Positions 1 through 9,329 of a DNA stretch of 64,000 nt are shown here, piece after piece. Within the stretch, counting starts at the first letter, position 1. Each line of letters begins with the position of its first letter. Source of the DNA: Malus domestica (taxonomy: Eukaryota > Streptophyta > Magnoliopsida > Rosales > Rosaceae); assembly GCF_042453785.1 (NCBI RefSeq), contig NC_091662.1:2237001-2301000 (forward strand), in the 5' to 3' direction. The notes below the pieces were generated by a model that was given only the letters and a program-made list of their open reading frames with translations, was not told where the DNA came from and did no database searches. Position numbers and translations under genes: made by a program.

Positions 1-64
1 TAAAAATAAAAGTTACTAGTTAATGAACTAATGGTGAATCAGTTCAGAGAAGTTTTTTACACAC

Positions 65-260
65 GTAGAACATCGTTAAGTACAAAGCTATGATTGGCAG
101 CCCATGAAACGTAATAGGCAGCGCCGCCGGGCGGGACAGTCCAACCCAAGTCGTCTCCAACTACATACTCTGTAGCTGCTGTTGTATGTGACATCGTTGC
201 TACTGTTGCCACTGCTATAGCTAGAACCATCACGTTCCTAAAGTTCATGGCTTTGATCAT
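65..260 (-). CDS. Phytocyanin (stellacyanin/mavicyanin type), exon 1 only; gene cut by window edge
   Basis: This exon encodes a signal peptide (about residues 1-29) followed by the start of a plastocyanin-like domain (YVVGDDLGWTVPPGG...SWAA). The start is the ATG at 258-260. The exon is 196 bp and ends in a GT donor at 63-64, the same length and phase as exon 1 of the intact copy at 7580-7775, so the second exon with the copper ligands should lie left of position 1. Phytocyanins are small secreted blue-copper proteins of the plasma membrane or cell wall. The copy is similar along its whole length to the 7.1-7.8 kb gene. I see no stop or frameshift in this exon, but functionality cannot be judged without exon 2. 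Confidence 0.8.
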
Positions 261-505
261 CTTTTCCTCCTCTTTCGTCCTTGTATTAGGAAACGAATGC
301 CAATGTGGTCACCTAATTGCATTAGTGTCCGAATATATATGATACTGATATCCGGCAATGTATAATTAGTTAGCTAGTTAACTGCACGGTTGCATACAAT
401 GTAGTCCACAGTACACTTGATCAAATGTTGAAGTTATCAAAACTATTTCATTGTAATCATACTAAAATGCTTTCAGACGATCGTGAATAGGATCCTCCGC
501 TAGAA
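261..505 (-). promoter_or_regulatory. Duplicated 5' flank of the phytocyanin copy
   Basis: This stretch upstream of the edge phytocyanin is similar to 7776-8079 upstream of the intact copy. Shared blocks include the leader next to the ATG (cttttcct..ctctttc), cctaattgcattag, gatatccggca and the far end ggatcctccgctagaa. The similarity stops at that far end, so the duplication carried about 250-300 bp of promoter with the coding exon. No individual control element is proposed. Confidence 0.55.
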
Positions 506-867
506 TGACCTAGCCGTCTGCCGCTCAGAATGTTCTAAACGAATCTATAACAGCTAGAAAAGTGTTCATAATAGTTACTAACTTAACATGTGCTAACTAC
601 TCGTCTAGACCTACTTGACAATATTTCTTATCTGAACCCATTATGTATTAGGTGATCATTTAAATACTAGCCCTACAAAATTTTATTGAAATCCAAAGTC
701 ATTTAGATATCTATCTGTGACACGATATATAGACAAATAAGATATTGTCAATAAACAAAAAATTTCATAATAATAATCAAACCGATTTGAGTGAACAATA
801 AGGATGAGATGATGACCTTAAGAGTGAACAGTCATGAAAAATTACTTTGTGAACAGGCCTAGATGAG
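506..867. other. Intergenic, nothing recognised
   Basis: AT-rich spacer between the duplicated phytocyanin flank and the Copia insertion. I see no ORF, RNA gene or clear repeat structure in it. Confidence 0.5.
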
Positions 868-872
868 TGGTT

Positions 873-1393
873 TGTTGAAGAATCAACACCAGCCCAAAAG
901 CCCCAGATTTAATTAAGCCCAGTTTATTTGTGAAAAAATTCCTACATAACTCTAGAATAAGAAGTTGGTTAACAAACCAAATTCTAGAGTAATCGAAAAT
1001 ACTAAAGAATAATCTAGATGGGCATTCTTAGCCAAGTAATAAAGTTGGCTACTAAGAAGGGCTTGTATGTCGGTGCAGTATGTGCATGAATATGCACTAG
1101 AAAGTGCTAGTAAAGTCGGCAACCATGCCTATAAATATGGGTGTGGTGTTGTAAGCTTGTAATAAGAAGAAGTAGGCAACCAAGTGAGAGTGAGAAGTAA
1201 GAGTAGTCTTGTGAGGAGTGTGAGTGATTTAGAGTTTGTCTCTAGAAAGTGAGTGAGTGTCATAGCTTCTCAAGTGTGTCCTTGAGAGTTTGAGTATTGT
1301 AATATTTTGTGTGTGTAATACAAGTAATTTGTTTACTTGTGTTGTCTCTCCAACACTTTTGTTAGAGTTGTGTACTCTAACTTTTTCTCAACA
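873..1393 (+). repeat. 5' LTR of the Copia element
   Basis: 521-bp LTR from TGTTGAAG to CTCAACA. A likely core promoter is the TATAAATA box at 1130-1137. It has one 3-bp insertion relative to the 3' LTR (TAATAAGAAG against TAAGAAG near 1160). Confidence 0.93.
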
Positions 1394-1395
1394 AT

Positions 1396-1407
1396 TGGTA
1401 TCAGAGC
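1396..1407 (+). promoter_or_regulatory. Copia primer-binding site (tRNA-Met)
   Basis: TGGTATCAGAGC two bases after the 5' LTR end, the standard initiator tRNA-Met complement used by plant Copia elements. Confidence 0.93.
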
Positions 1408-1517
1408 GGTACGATCAGGGACCGTCTCTAGTGAAGTTTTTAAGAATTGTGAGAAGTTTAGTACTTCGCAAGATTATTAGTTAATCTTGTTCGGCTCATC
1501 AAAATTTTGCCGACACG

Positions 1518-4182
1518 ATGGGAGATCTTCAAGTTGTTGGAGGAATCAAGAAGTTAAACAACAAAAATTACAACACATAGTCGACGTGTATGGAGTCTTA
1601 CCTACAAGGCCAAGATCTTTGGGATGTCGTCGGCGGTAATGAAGTTATACAGCCGGAAGAAGACACCAGTGGCATTTTGAGGAAGTGGAAGATCAAGGCA
1701 GGGAAAGCCATGTTTGCCCTAAAAACTATAGTCGAAGATGACATGTTGGAGCACATACGGAAGGCTTAGACACCGAAAAAAGCGTAGGACACCTACGCCA
1801 CACTCTTTTCAAATAGGAACGATACAAGACTACAGCTTCTCGAGAACGAGTTGTTATCGGTGGCCCAACGAGACATGAATTAGATCCTAGTGCTTCCATT
1901 GTAGAATCCAGGATAAAAGGAATAATTATCCATGGATTAAGACCTGAATATCGAGGCTTCGTTGCTGCTGTACAAGGATGGCCGACCCAACCATCACTTG
2001 TTGAGTTTGAGAATTTGCTTGCCGATCAAGAAGTTTTGGCAAAGCAAATGGGAGGGGTCTTGTCAAGAGGTGAGGAGGAAGCACTATACACCGAAAGTAA
2101 AGGCAGTTTTAAGCGGCGTGCTGGTAGTGGATCTAAAAGAAATGGTGACAAGGAAAAAGGTCATCAAGGAATAGGGAGTTCTCGACCAAGGGGAGTTCCG
2201 AAGTATCACGGCAACCATGGTCAGTCCCAGAATAATAAAATGTTTGAGGGCAAGTGTTACAATTGTGGAAAGAATGGCCACATGTCGAAGGATTGCTAGT
2301 TCAAAAGGCCTGCAGAAAGTAACGTCGCCAACTCAGAGAAGAAAAATGAAGATGATTGGGATGTCATTGCGTCTCTAGCCCTGGAGGAAGAATGGGACGC
2401 TGGAGCATCCGTTGCTATGGAAAAGCAAGAATCAGCTCTCACAGCAGCAAGTCCGGAGTCGATTGACTACCAGAATGATTAGATTGGGGATTCAGGCCGC
2501 TCAAACCATATGACAGGTGATGAGAAAAAGTTACAAAGTCTGACTAAGTACAAAGGAGGCCACTTAGTGGTGACGGCTAACGACTCGAGGCTACCGATTG
2601 CTCACATCGACAAGACAGTAATTGAGCCCCGATACAACACTAACCATGTGCCGCTTCAAGATGTCTACCATGTTCCAGGTATGAAGAAAAATCTACTTTC
2701 AGTGCCGTAACTGACGTCATTGGGAAATTATGTCTTTTTGGTCCACGAGATGTGAAGGTGTATCGACACCTCAATATCTTAGGGACGCCAACAATGGAGG
2801 GACGGCAGTGCAATCAATCTATGTAATGTCAGCAGAAACTGCATAAGTAGACAAGACAAGGAAAAATGAGACAGCAGATTTATGGCATATGAGATTAGGT
2901 CACATTAGCTATCACAAGCTAAATGTGATGATGGAGAAGTCAATGCTTAAGGGGCTACCTCAGCTTGACGTGAGAATAGACACGGTTTGTGCAGGATGCC
3001 AGTATGGTAAAGCACATCAACTACCATACGAAGAGTCGAAGTTTAAAGCGAAATATCCATTGGAGTTGGTTCATTCTGATATGTTCGAGCCCGTCAAGCA
3101 ACCATCAATAAGTGGAATGCGATACATGGTGAAGTTCATTGATGACTTCTCCAGGTATGTTTGGGTTTTCTTTATGAAAGAAAAATCTGAAACATTTTCA
3201 AAATTTAAAAAGTTTAAGAAGACAGTTGAAGGAGAAGTGGGAAAAAAGATCTGTTGCATACGCACGGATAATGGAGGAGAATATACCTCGAATGATTTTT
3301 CCCAGTATCTACGAGAATGTAGAATACATCACCAGTTCACATGTGCCAACACGCCACAACATAATGGCGTAGCGGAAAGAAAGAACCAGCATCTTGCATA
3401 AATATGTCGAAGTATGCTCCATGCCAAGAATGTACCAGGAAGGTATTGGGCCGAAGCAATGAGAACTGCAGCTCATGTGATCAACAGGCTTCCTCAACCA
3501 AGGTTAGAATTTGTCTCACCCTTTGAAAAACTGTGGGATATGAAACCTACAGTTAGTTACTTTCAAGTCTTTGGCTGTGTGTGCTACGTATTTGTTCCAA
3601 GTCATTTACATAGCAAGTTTGACAAGAATGCAGTCCGATGTATCTTTATGGGATACGACAGCCAAAGAAAATGGTGGAAATGTTGTGATCCTACGACTGG
3701 AAGGTGTTACACATCACGAGATGTGGTGTTTGATGAAGCATCTTCTTGGTGGTCTTCAGAAAAAAAGGCATTGCCTTATTCGAGAGAGATTGAAGATAAG
3801 CTGCAACAGAAGATGGGGGAGCAAAATGTTCGAATCCAATCAAGACCAGATGAATATGAGGATTCACTTGATGGTGATGGTGTTGAGAAAGCAGTGCCCC
3901 AAAACCCTTGGCAAGCTGACGTATATCAACAACCAAAAGAAGATAGACCTAGTGAAGTGGAAGTATCAACTCCACAATCATAACTAAGAAGGTCAACAAG
4001 AATCCGGAAGCCAAATCCTAAATACGCCAATGCAGCCATAGAAGAAGAAGCAGTTGAACCTAAGTGGCTCAAAGTTAGGAGAAGAAGTCACTGTACTTGA
4101 GCAATATCAAACTTGGAACTTAGTGCCAAAGCCAAGGGAGGTAAAACGTTATCAACTTGGTATGGAGAAAAGAATGAGCTAG
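1518..4182 (+). pseudogene. Broken Copia gag-pol reading frame
   Basis: Reading from ATG 1518 gives a Copia Gag (MGDLQVVGGIKKLNNKNYNT), interrupted by stops at 1578-1580 and others, and by a small deletion with frameshift near 1880. Gag resumes to a CX2CX4HX4C zinc knuckle (2255-2296). After a stop at 2297 comes the protease start, with its DSG active-site motif directly after another stop (2480-2482). The GAG-pre-integrase and integrase parts follow (2880-3983), then a short RT N-terminal piece and a stop. Several stops are TAG where the family has Trp TGG. No intact polyprotein can be made from this copy. Confidence 0.9.
2889..3983 (+). pseudogene. Copia integrase region (DDE core intact, one stop)
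   Basis: Contains the HHCC zinc-binding part (LGHISYHKL ... [14 protein letters not shown]) and the DDE catalytic core: the first Asp in HSDMF, the second in RTDNGGEY and the Glu in [12 protein letters not shown] at 3399-3401 replaces the codon after QHLA and separates it from the C-terminal part (3414-3983), which has the usual VFGC..Y, DKNA..C.F.GY and RDVVFDE blocks. Apart from that stop the domain looks complete. It is the only enzymatic domain that survives nearly whole in this element. Confidence 0.88.
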
Positions 4183-4195
4183 TGTTGAGGGGGAG

Positions 4196-4714
4196 TGTTG
4201 AAGAATCAACACCAGCCCAAAAGGCCCATATTTAATTAAGCCCAATTTATTTGTGAAGAAATTCCTACATAACTCTAGAATAAGAAGTTGGTTAACAAAC
4301 CAAATTCTAGAGTAATCTAAAATACTAAAGAATAATCTAGATGGGCATTCTTAGCCAAGTAATAAAGTCGGCTACTAAGAAGGGCTTGTATGTCGGTGCA
4401 GTATGTGCATGAATATGCACTAGAAAGTGCTAGTAAAGTCGGCAACCATGCCTATAAATATGGGTGTGGTGTTGTAAGCTTGTAAGAAGAAGTAGGCAAC
4501 TAAGTGAGAGTGAGAAGTAAGAGTAGTCTTGTGAGGAGTGTGAGTGATTTAGAGTTTGTCTCTAGAAAGTTAGTGAGTGTCATAGCTTCTCAAGTGTGTC
4601 CTTGAGAGTTTGAGTATTGTAATATTTTGTGTGTGTAATACAAGTAATTTGTTTATTTATGTTGTCTCTCTAACACTTTTGTTAGAGTTGTGTACTCTTA
4701 ACTTTTTCTCAACA
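4196..4714 (+). repeat. 3' LTR of the Copia element
   Basis: 519-bp LTR, near-identical to 873-1393, preceded by the purine tract at 4185-4195 and followed by the TGGTT duplication at 4715-4719. The TATAAATA box is at 4453-4460. Confidence 0.93.
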
Positions 4715-4719
4715 TGGTT

Positions 4720-5519
4720 TGCGTAGTATTAATTACTATCTATCATTATAATGTGTTTTGTTTTATTCCAAAATAATGAAATCTTTTTGGGAAACCTTCC
4801 TTTTTAGAGAGAGCCATGAATAAAACTCGTCATAAGGGGAGGAGGAAGGAGAAGCACCTCTTCTTTTTTAGTCCATCATAGTGAACAATATATTGTAGAC
4901 TTAGTCATTGTCTAAACCATGCTTAGATATGAGTTCCCATCGCTTATTTTTCGTTCATTTTTCAATTAATCGAATCATTTTCCCAAAAACCTCCCTGTAA
5001 ATTTATACTTTCCTCTAAATCTAATGTCACCTAGCCTATGAAGTTGGATCCAGCGAATCTTAATCTTCTTAAGATTCGTCTATTGTTCTACAAGTGTTGA
5101 TGACAAGTATTGTGCACCGAGAAACGCCACAAAATACGCGTTCAACTGTATGCATTAAGCTTTGTGCACATGATTATATGTATAATATGAATTGTTTATT
5201 TATTAGTTCTTGTTGAAAACTCATCCCTGTTAAGTTTGAGTCAACTTGAAAAAAAACGTGTAGTATATTGTGATCAAACAAATAGATGAAAAAAAAAATA
5301 TACGAGTTGAAAAAAATACTTTCAAAATAAATAAATGGCCAAATGATTTATTTTGGATAAAAGTTTTGGCGGAATGGCCTTTGACTGAAGACCTACTATT
5401 TGAATGGTTCTTATCATGGGATTATACTGTACATTTCATTAAGAGTTTTTCTATTTAAACACGACTACCTATTTAAGTTCATCTCAATTTCTATGTACAT
5501 ACATACACAACAAAAAATT
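4720..5519. other. Intergenic, no gene seen
   Basis: AT-rich spacer after the Copia element. The short ORFs here (for example 5270-5458) have low-complexity composition and no recognisable domain, so I do not call them. Confidence 0.5.
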
Positions 5520-5660
5520 GATGATGTGGAACGCATGTGGCCGTTAGGCTTCACATTTAGGCAACCTACTTTGATACTATGAAGAAAGTTGGAGTTCTAC
5601 TATAAAACCAATTAGTACTATAAAGAGTAATCTAATCAACGTGGGATTCTCTTCAAGGGG
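5520..5660 (+). repeat. Dispersed repeat, copy 1
   Basis: A diverged copy of a repeat whose best preserved version lies at about 47620-47850. It has the tract with GGAACGCATGTGGCCGTTAGG, then GATACTATGAAGAAAGTTGG..CTATAAAACCAATTAG..GTGGGATTCTC. Related copies lie at about 40818-40905 and 45180-45305. I do not know its class; an LTR fragment is possible. Confidence 0.55.
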
Positions 5661-5674
5661 AGAACTGCTTGTAA

Positions 5675-6498
5675 GAGCAAGTCCACCCATGGACATTGCT
5701 CGGGGGACAGGGGAGAGGAAAGGGCCCGAGGCCCGGTGGACAATACTCCAGCCTTGGAGAGCCTGAGTGAGGGTGGGAGCCCGAGGGCCGGGGGGTGGGG
5801 AATTGACGGGCCTACAGCCCGAGGGCCAAGCCTTATTTAATTTTTTTTGTGTCAGGCGCGTGCCCCTCACTCGCGAGTGGGAGCGCATCGCCCGATCGGA
5901 AATCAGGCGCCAGGGCCCACGCGCGCAGAGATGCCCAGTGACCGATGGAAAGCCACGTGGCTTCCCACGGTCCGTTCGATCCCAAAAGGTTTAAATACTA
6001 GTTGTCCGATGCAAGGGTAATAAAAAGAAAAAATAGTTTTAAAATTAAGAAAAGTTATTGTTGTGACACGTGGCACAATCTGGAGTGTTGGAATTCAATT
6101 TTTTTTAAATCCAACAGCAGAGATTAATTGTTTGAATAAAAAATTTTAAAAAAAATGTAAAAAATTGTAAAAAATCTGAAAAAAAATTTGTAAAAAATTC
6201 TTTTTACTTTTCTATAAATACCACTTCTTCTCCATCTACCTTACACCACAATGACACGTGGCGCAACGAGAACGATTTAAAAATTCTTATCCGAAATTAC
6301 AAATAATTTTATTTTGTATTATTTAAACAAACAAAAAAAACTAATATTTTATTGCCTATTGCCAGGGGGGAGGGCTCCAATGGTGGAGATGCAAATGGCA
6401 ATTTACTATTCATTAATGACAGTTACTATTCATTAAAGGCAGTTACTGTTCAATAGGGTGGATTGCCAGAGGGGAAGGCTCCATAGGTGGAGTTGCTC
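5675..6498. mobile_element. Non-autonomous TIR element with TAA target duplication (PIF/Harbinger-like)
   Basis: Ends are inverted copies: GAGCAAGTCCACC at the left and GGTGGAGTTGCTC at the right. Both are flanked by TAA (5672-5674, 6499-6501), the 3-bp target pattern of PIF/Harbinger transposons. The GC-rich left half is followed by an AT-rich middle and, near the right end, three short repeats built on ACTATTCATTAA/CAGTTACT (about 6402-6455). No transposase ORF is present. Family assignment rests on target-site length only. Confidence 0.65.
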
Positions 6499-6501
6499 TA
6501 A

Positions 6502-7133
6502 AGAAAGATAGAAACTAATTTCCATAGATTATGATAAAGTGATTACAGACTCTGTTTTAACAGTAATAACCTTTTCTTACATTCTTCTACTAACTAACAA
6601 CCTCTCTTGTGGCCAAGTAAAGGTTGAACACGAATGAGGCACGAATCCCGTCCTCGTGCTGTTTACTAGGTAGTGCTATTGAATGCACATGCCACACTAT
6701 CCGTGCTTTCGAACCCCACCCCCCCCCAACAAAAATAAATAAAAAATAAAAATAAAAAGCCATGATGGTGAGCGTTGGTCACCAAATCCGTGGAATCTCA
6801 AAATTAAAGGGATGCATTCAGGAAAGAGTGTATTTTTCATATTATCTAGCTAAAGCCAAAGGCAGTTCTTAATTAACCTATTGAGTAAATTAAGTCTGCG
6901 TTTGAGATGTAGTTCTTCTTTATCTTATATTCTTAATCACTAATGCAGGAGAGATGGAATGCTTTTAGCCTAACAAAAAAATCTTTGGGTTTCTCTCTTA
7001 ATCAGTTAAATATAGGCTAATTATAAATAGAAGTACACGTTCACGATTTTATTATTTCTTAGCTCTTTCCCCCTTGCTAAGGAATTCCAATACAAGCGTA
7101 TGATTCACGCCATTAAATAATGAATGTTACAGA
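6502..7133. other. Intergenic, 3' flank of the phytocyanin gene
   Basis: No ORF of interest. It has a C run followed by an A-rich tract near 6717-6760. The last ~60 bp next to the phytocyanin stop presumably hold its 3' UTR. Confidence 0.45.
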
Positions 7134-7775
7134 TTACACTTTCCTGAACCCAAGTTTTTTGGACACAAATGTGAAGGGCAGGGACGCAGCAGCAGCAGGA
7201 GGAAGAGGAGCAACACCTGGACTTGGACTTGGAGTGTTTGCAGAGGGAGCGATATAAACCGCAACCTTTTGGCCTCCAGCGCAGTGGCCGGCGAAGGTGC
7301 ATGTGAAGTAAAATGTGTCTGACGCAAGAAATTGAAGTGCAATTGGTCCATCGAGTTTAGACCAGGGATCTGTGGTGTTGCAAATCTCATAATTCTCCTT
7401 GGTTACTAAAGCCACAGTATGTTCTCCTTCTGTGAAGTTGAAGTCTGCACAAAACAAGGATATCATCGTGTAAATTAGCTAAAATTGGTCAATGCATGCA
7501 TGACACTTTTCAACACGCGCTCGCACTCACACAAAATGATAATGAAATAAATGGAGAAAGCAGGAAATAAGTTGATTACATAGAATATCGTCAACTACAA
7601 ACCTATACTTTGCAGCCCACGAAGCGTAACTGGCAGCGCCGCCTGGCGGGACAGTCCAACCCAAGTCGTCTCCTACTACATACTCTGCAGCTTCTGTTGT
7701 ATGCAACATCATTGATACTGCCGCCAATGCCATAGCTAGAACCATCACATTCCCAAAATTCATGGTTTTAACCAT
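7134..7775 (-). CDS. Phytocyanin (stellacyanin/mavicyanin-like), intact, two exons
   Basis: Exons 7580-7775 and 7134-7444 (donor GT at 7578-7579, acceptor AG at 7445-7446) give 507 bp, or 168 residues. A signal peptide covers about 1-29. The plastocyanin-like domain carries the type-1 copper ligands His74, Cys114, His119 and an axial Gln124, with Cys87/Cys120 placed for the family's disulfide; Gln rather than Met marks the stellacyanin/mavicyanin side. A short Pro/Ser-rich tail follows (about 136-150), but there is no long hydrophobic GPI tail, unlike the 14.8-15.9 kb gene. The single intron sits at the conserved phytocyanin position, inside the codon before FNFT. Function is inferred: extracellular blue-copper redox or binding protein. 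Confidence 0.9.
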
Positions 7776-8079
7776 CTTTTCCTGCTCTTTCTTCCTTGTA
7801 TATTGAAATGAATGTTAATGTGTGTCCTAATTGCATTAGTTTCTGAATGTACATATAGAAGACAACTTGAATTTAGGAAACGGTTGAGTGAGAATATCCG
7901 AATATGATATGTGCACATTGTGTATGATATCCGGCAGTTTATAATTTATTAAATAATTGCAAAGCTGTATGGGAGATATATAGTACTTGAAGAAATGTTG
8001 TAATTATCATAACTAGTTGTTTTATTGTATGAATAATACTAAAAGGGCTTCAGACGAAAATAGGATCCTCCGCTAGAAA
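7776..8079 (-). promoter_or_regulatory. Phytocyanin 5' flank, duplicated
   Basis: Similar to 261-505 at the other copy, ending at ggatcctccgctagaa. It has gained about 60 bp near 7857-7915 relative to that copy. Confidence 0.5.
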
Positions 8080-8519
8080 AGTACATCTCAATTGGGCGGA
8101 GCCAGTTTGGGGATAATACAGGTTTTCCTTAGAAATACGATTTCAATTATATTTTTTAGAAATTAGCAAAAAATAAAGTTTTAGTGAGTCATATTACCGG
8201 CAACAGGCTAACAAATTACATTGTATATTAGGCTTATTTTTAGCTACGTCTTATTGAACTCTATTTTGATATCGTTTTGCCTTCGTAACTAAAAAATTAT
8301 TACTTTATTTTTTAAAACTCAAAATTCGTTCCAGTTTGATTTGTGTAATAACTAAAGACATATGACAACTCCATAGGCCTCCTTGTCATGTCAGCTGTGG
8401 TTTATTAGAAGTTAGTTGCACTATTAGGAAATGGTTAGTTAAGAGAGCTGGAATGAGAGAGTGCTATGTAATCGAAGAATGTAAGAATGCAATATATAGC
8501 AACCTGGAAAGGGATTTTT
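8080..8519. other. Intergenic, nothing recognised
   Basis: AT-rich spacer between the phytocyanin promoter duplication and the Cassandra-like LTR. I see no ORF or repeat structure. Confidence 0.4.
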
Positions 8520-8883
8520 TGTAACATCCAACATCGATCAACAGAGAGAGGAAGTTGTGCTTTATGTACATGCCCACCTCCAAGTAGCACGAGGTCTTTT
8601 GGAAACTCATTGGCTTTGGGTTCTATTGAAACTCCGAAGTTAAGTGAGTTCGGGCGAGAGCATTCCTGGAATGGGTGACCCACTAGGAAGTTCTGCTCGC
8701 GTGAATTCCCAGAAACAAAATCGTGAGGGCATGGTTGAGGTCCAAAGCGGACAATATCGTGGTGAAGCCCGGGATGTGGTGAAGCTCGGGTTGGGATGGT
8801 GTGGTCGGGGCCCAAAGCAGATAATATCGTACTACGGCAGAGTCGAGCTCAGGATGTGGTGGAGCCTGGGTTTGGATGTGACA
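8520..8883 (+). mobile_element. Cassandra-like TRIM LTR (solo) carrying 5S rRNA sequence
   Basis: Begins TGTAACATCCAACATCG and contains, at about 8617-8700, a stretch related to 5S rRNA: AACTCCGAAGTTAAGTGAG..GGGCGAGAGCATT..GGAATGGGTGACCCACTAGGAAG. LTRs with embedded 5S rRNA and its internal pol III promoter are the hallmark of the Cassandra family. Downstream come CCCAAAGCGGACAATATCGTG and a second, similar ATAATATCGTACTACGG, then an end near GGATGTGACA. No partner LTR, PBS or target duplication was found, so I read it as a solo or truncated LTR. The right end is approximate. Confidence 0.75.
8617..8700 (+). other. 5S rRNA-derived segment inside the LTR
   Basis: Holds the 5S-like internal promoter region (AAGTTAAG around box A, GGATGGGTGACC-type box C with one change). 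Several differences from the usual plant 5S sequence and the LTR context mean it is not a normal 5S gene. Confidence 0.7.
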
Positions 8884-9055
8884 TCCTCTCCGGATTCCTT
8901 CCACCTAATCCTACAAGTTCACATATCCGGACCTTTGAAATTTGATCCAACAACTAAAAATAAGGGGTCCATAAAAAGTTATAATAACTTTAATTGTTGA
9001 ATCAAATTTCAAAAGCTTAGATTTGTGGCCTTGGTGGATTAGATGGAAGGGATCG
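8884..9055. repeat. Foldback MITE-like palindrome
   Basis: Two arms pair: TTCCTTCCACCTAATCC..TTTGAAATTTGATCCAACAA on the left and TTGTTGAATCAAATTTCAAA..GGTGGATTAGATGGAAGG on the right, with a short loop around 8965-8985. No ORF. It is similar in layout to 40290-40487. Confidence 0.65.
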
Positions 9056-9118
9056 AGAGATCCCTTTCTATAGCAACCTAAGTGTAATAGCATTGTACCG
9101 TTGTAAAAACAATCTGAC

Positions 9119-9312
9119 TGGATCCTTTCCTGATTGTGAGGATCTTGGGGATCCTCAAATCGTATCTGTTTATTGTATATCGTGTGACTAATTTTCATCA
9201 TGTACTGTTTATGTTTAATTTTAAATAAAAATATTTAAAATAATTTTTTATCCCATGATATACAATAAACGGACACAATTTGAGAATCTCCAAAATCCTC
9301 ACAAAGAGAATC
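9119..9312. repeat. MITE family A, copy 1 (GGATCC-ended foldback)
   Basis: About 195 bp palindrome with ends GGATCCTTTCC / GAGAATCC and inner arms TGTTTATTGTATATCGTG / ATATACAATAAACGGACA. The loop has the tract TACTGTTTATGTTTAATTTTAAAT. Copies with the same arms and loop lie at 28392-28580 and 57467-57663. Confidence 0.75.
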
Positions 9313-9329
9313 CAGAGATAACCTCATTA

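Larger units (their letters stand above)
873..4714 (+). mobile_element. Ty1/Copia LTR retrotransposon, RT/RNase H deleted
   Basis: A 3,842-bp element bounded by two LTRs of about 520 bp that differ by 11 substitutions and two small indels by my hand alignment (about 98% identity). It is flanked by the 5-bp target duplication TGGTT (868-872 and 4715-4719). LTRs begin TG and end CA. The primer-binding site (1396-1407) matches the initiator tRNA-Met 3' end as in most plant Copia elements, and a purine tract lies at 4185-4195. The interior keeps gag, the protease start and the whole integrase in Copia order, but after the first few residues of the RT domain (LEQYQTWNLVPKPREV) it jumps to the purine tract, so RT and RNase H are missing. 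It is non-autonomous and inserted fairly recently. Confidence 0.95.

Noticed and set aside
8617-8700. A functional 5S rRNA gene
   Set aside because: The 5S-like part is truncated and has several changes, is embedded in an LTR and has no flanking T-run terminator context.
8911-9201. Minus-strand ORF of 96 codons
   Set aside because: Spans two foldback elements; composition is that of the repeats.
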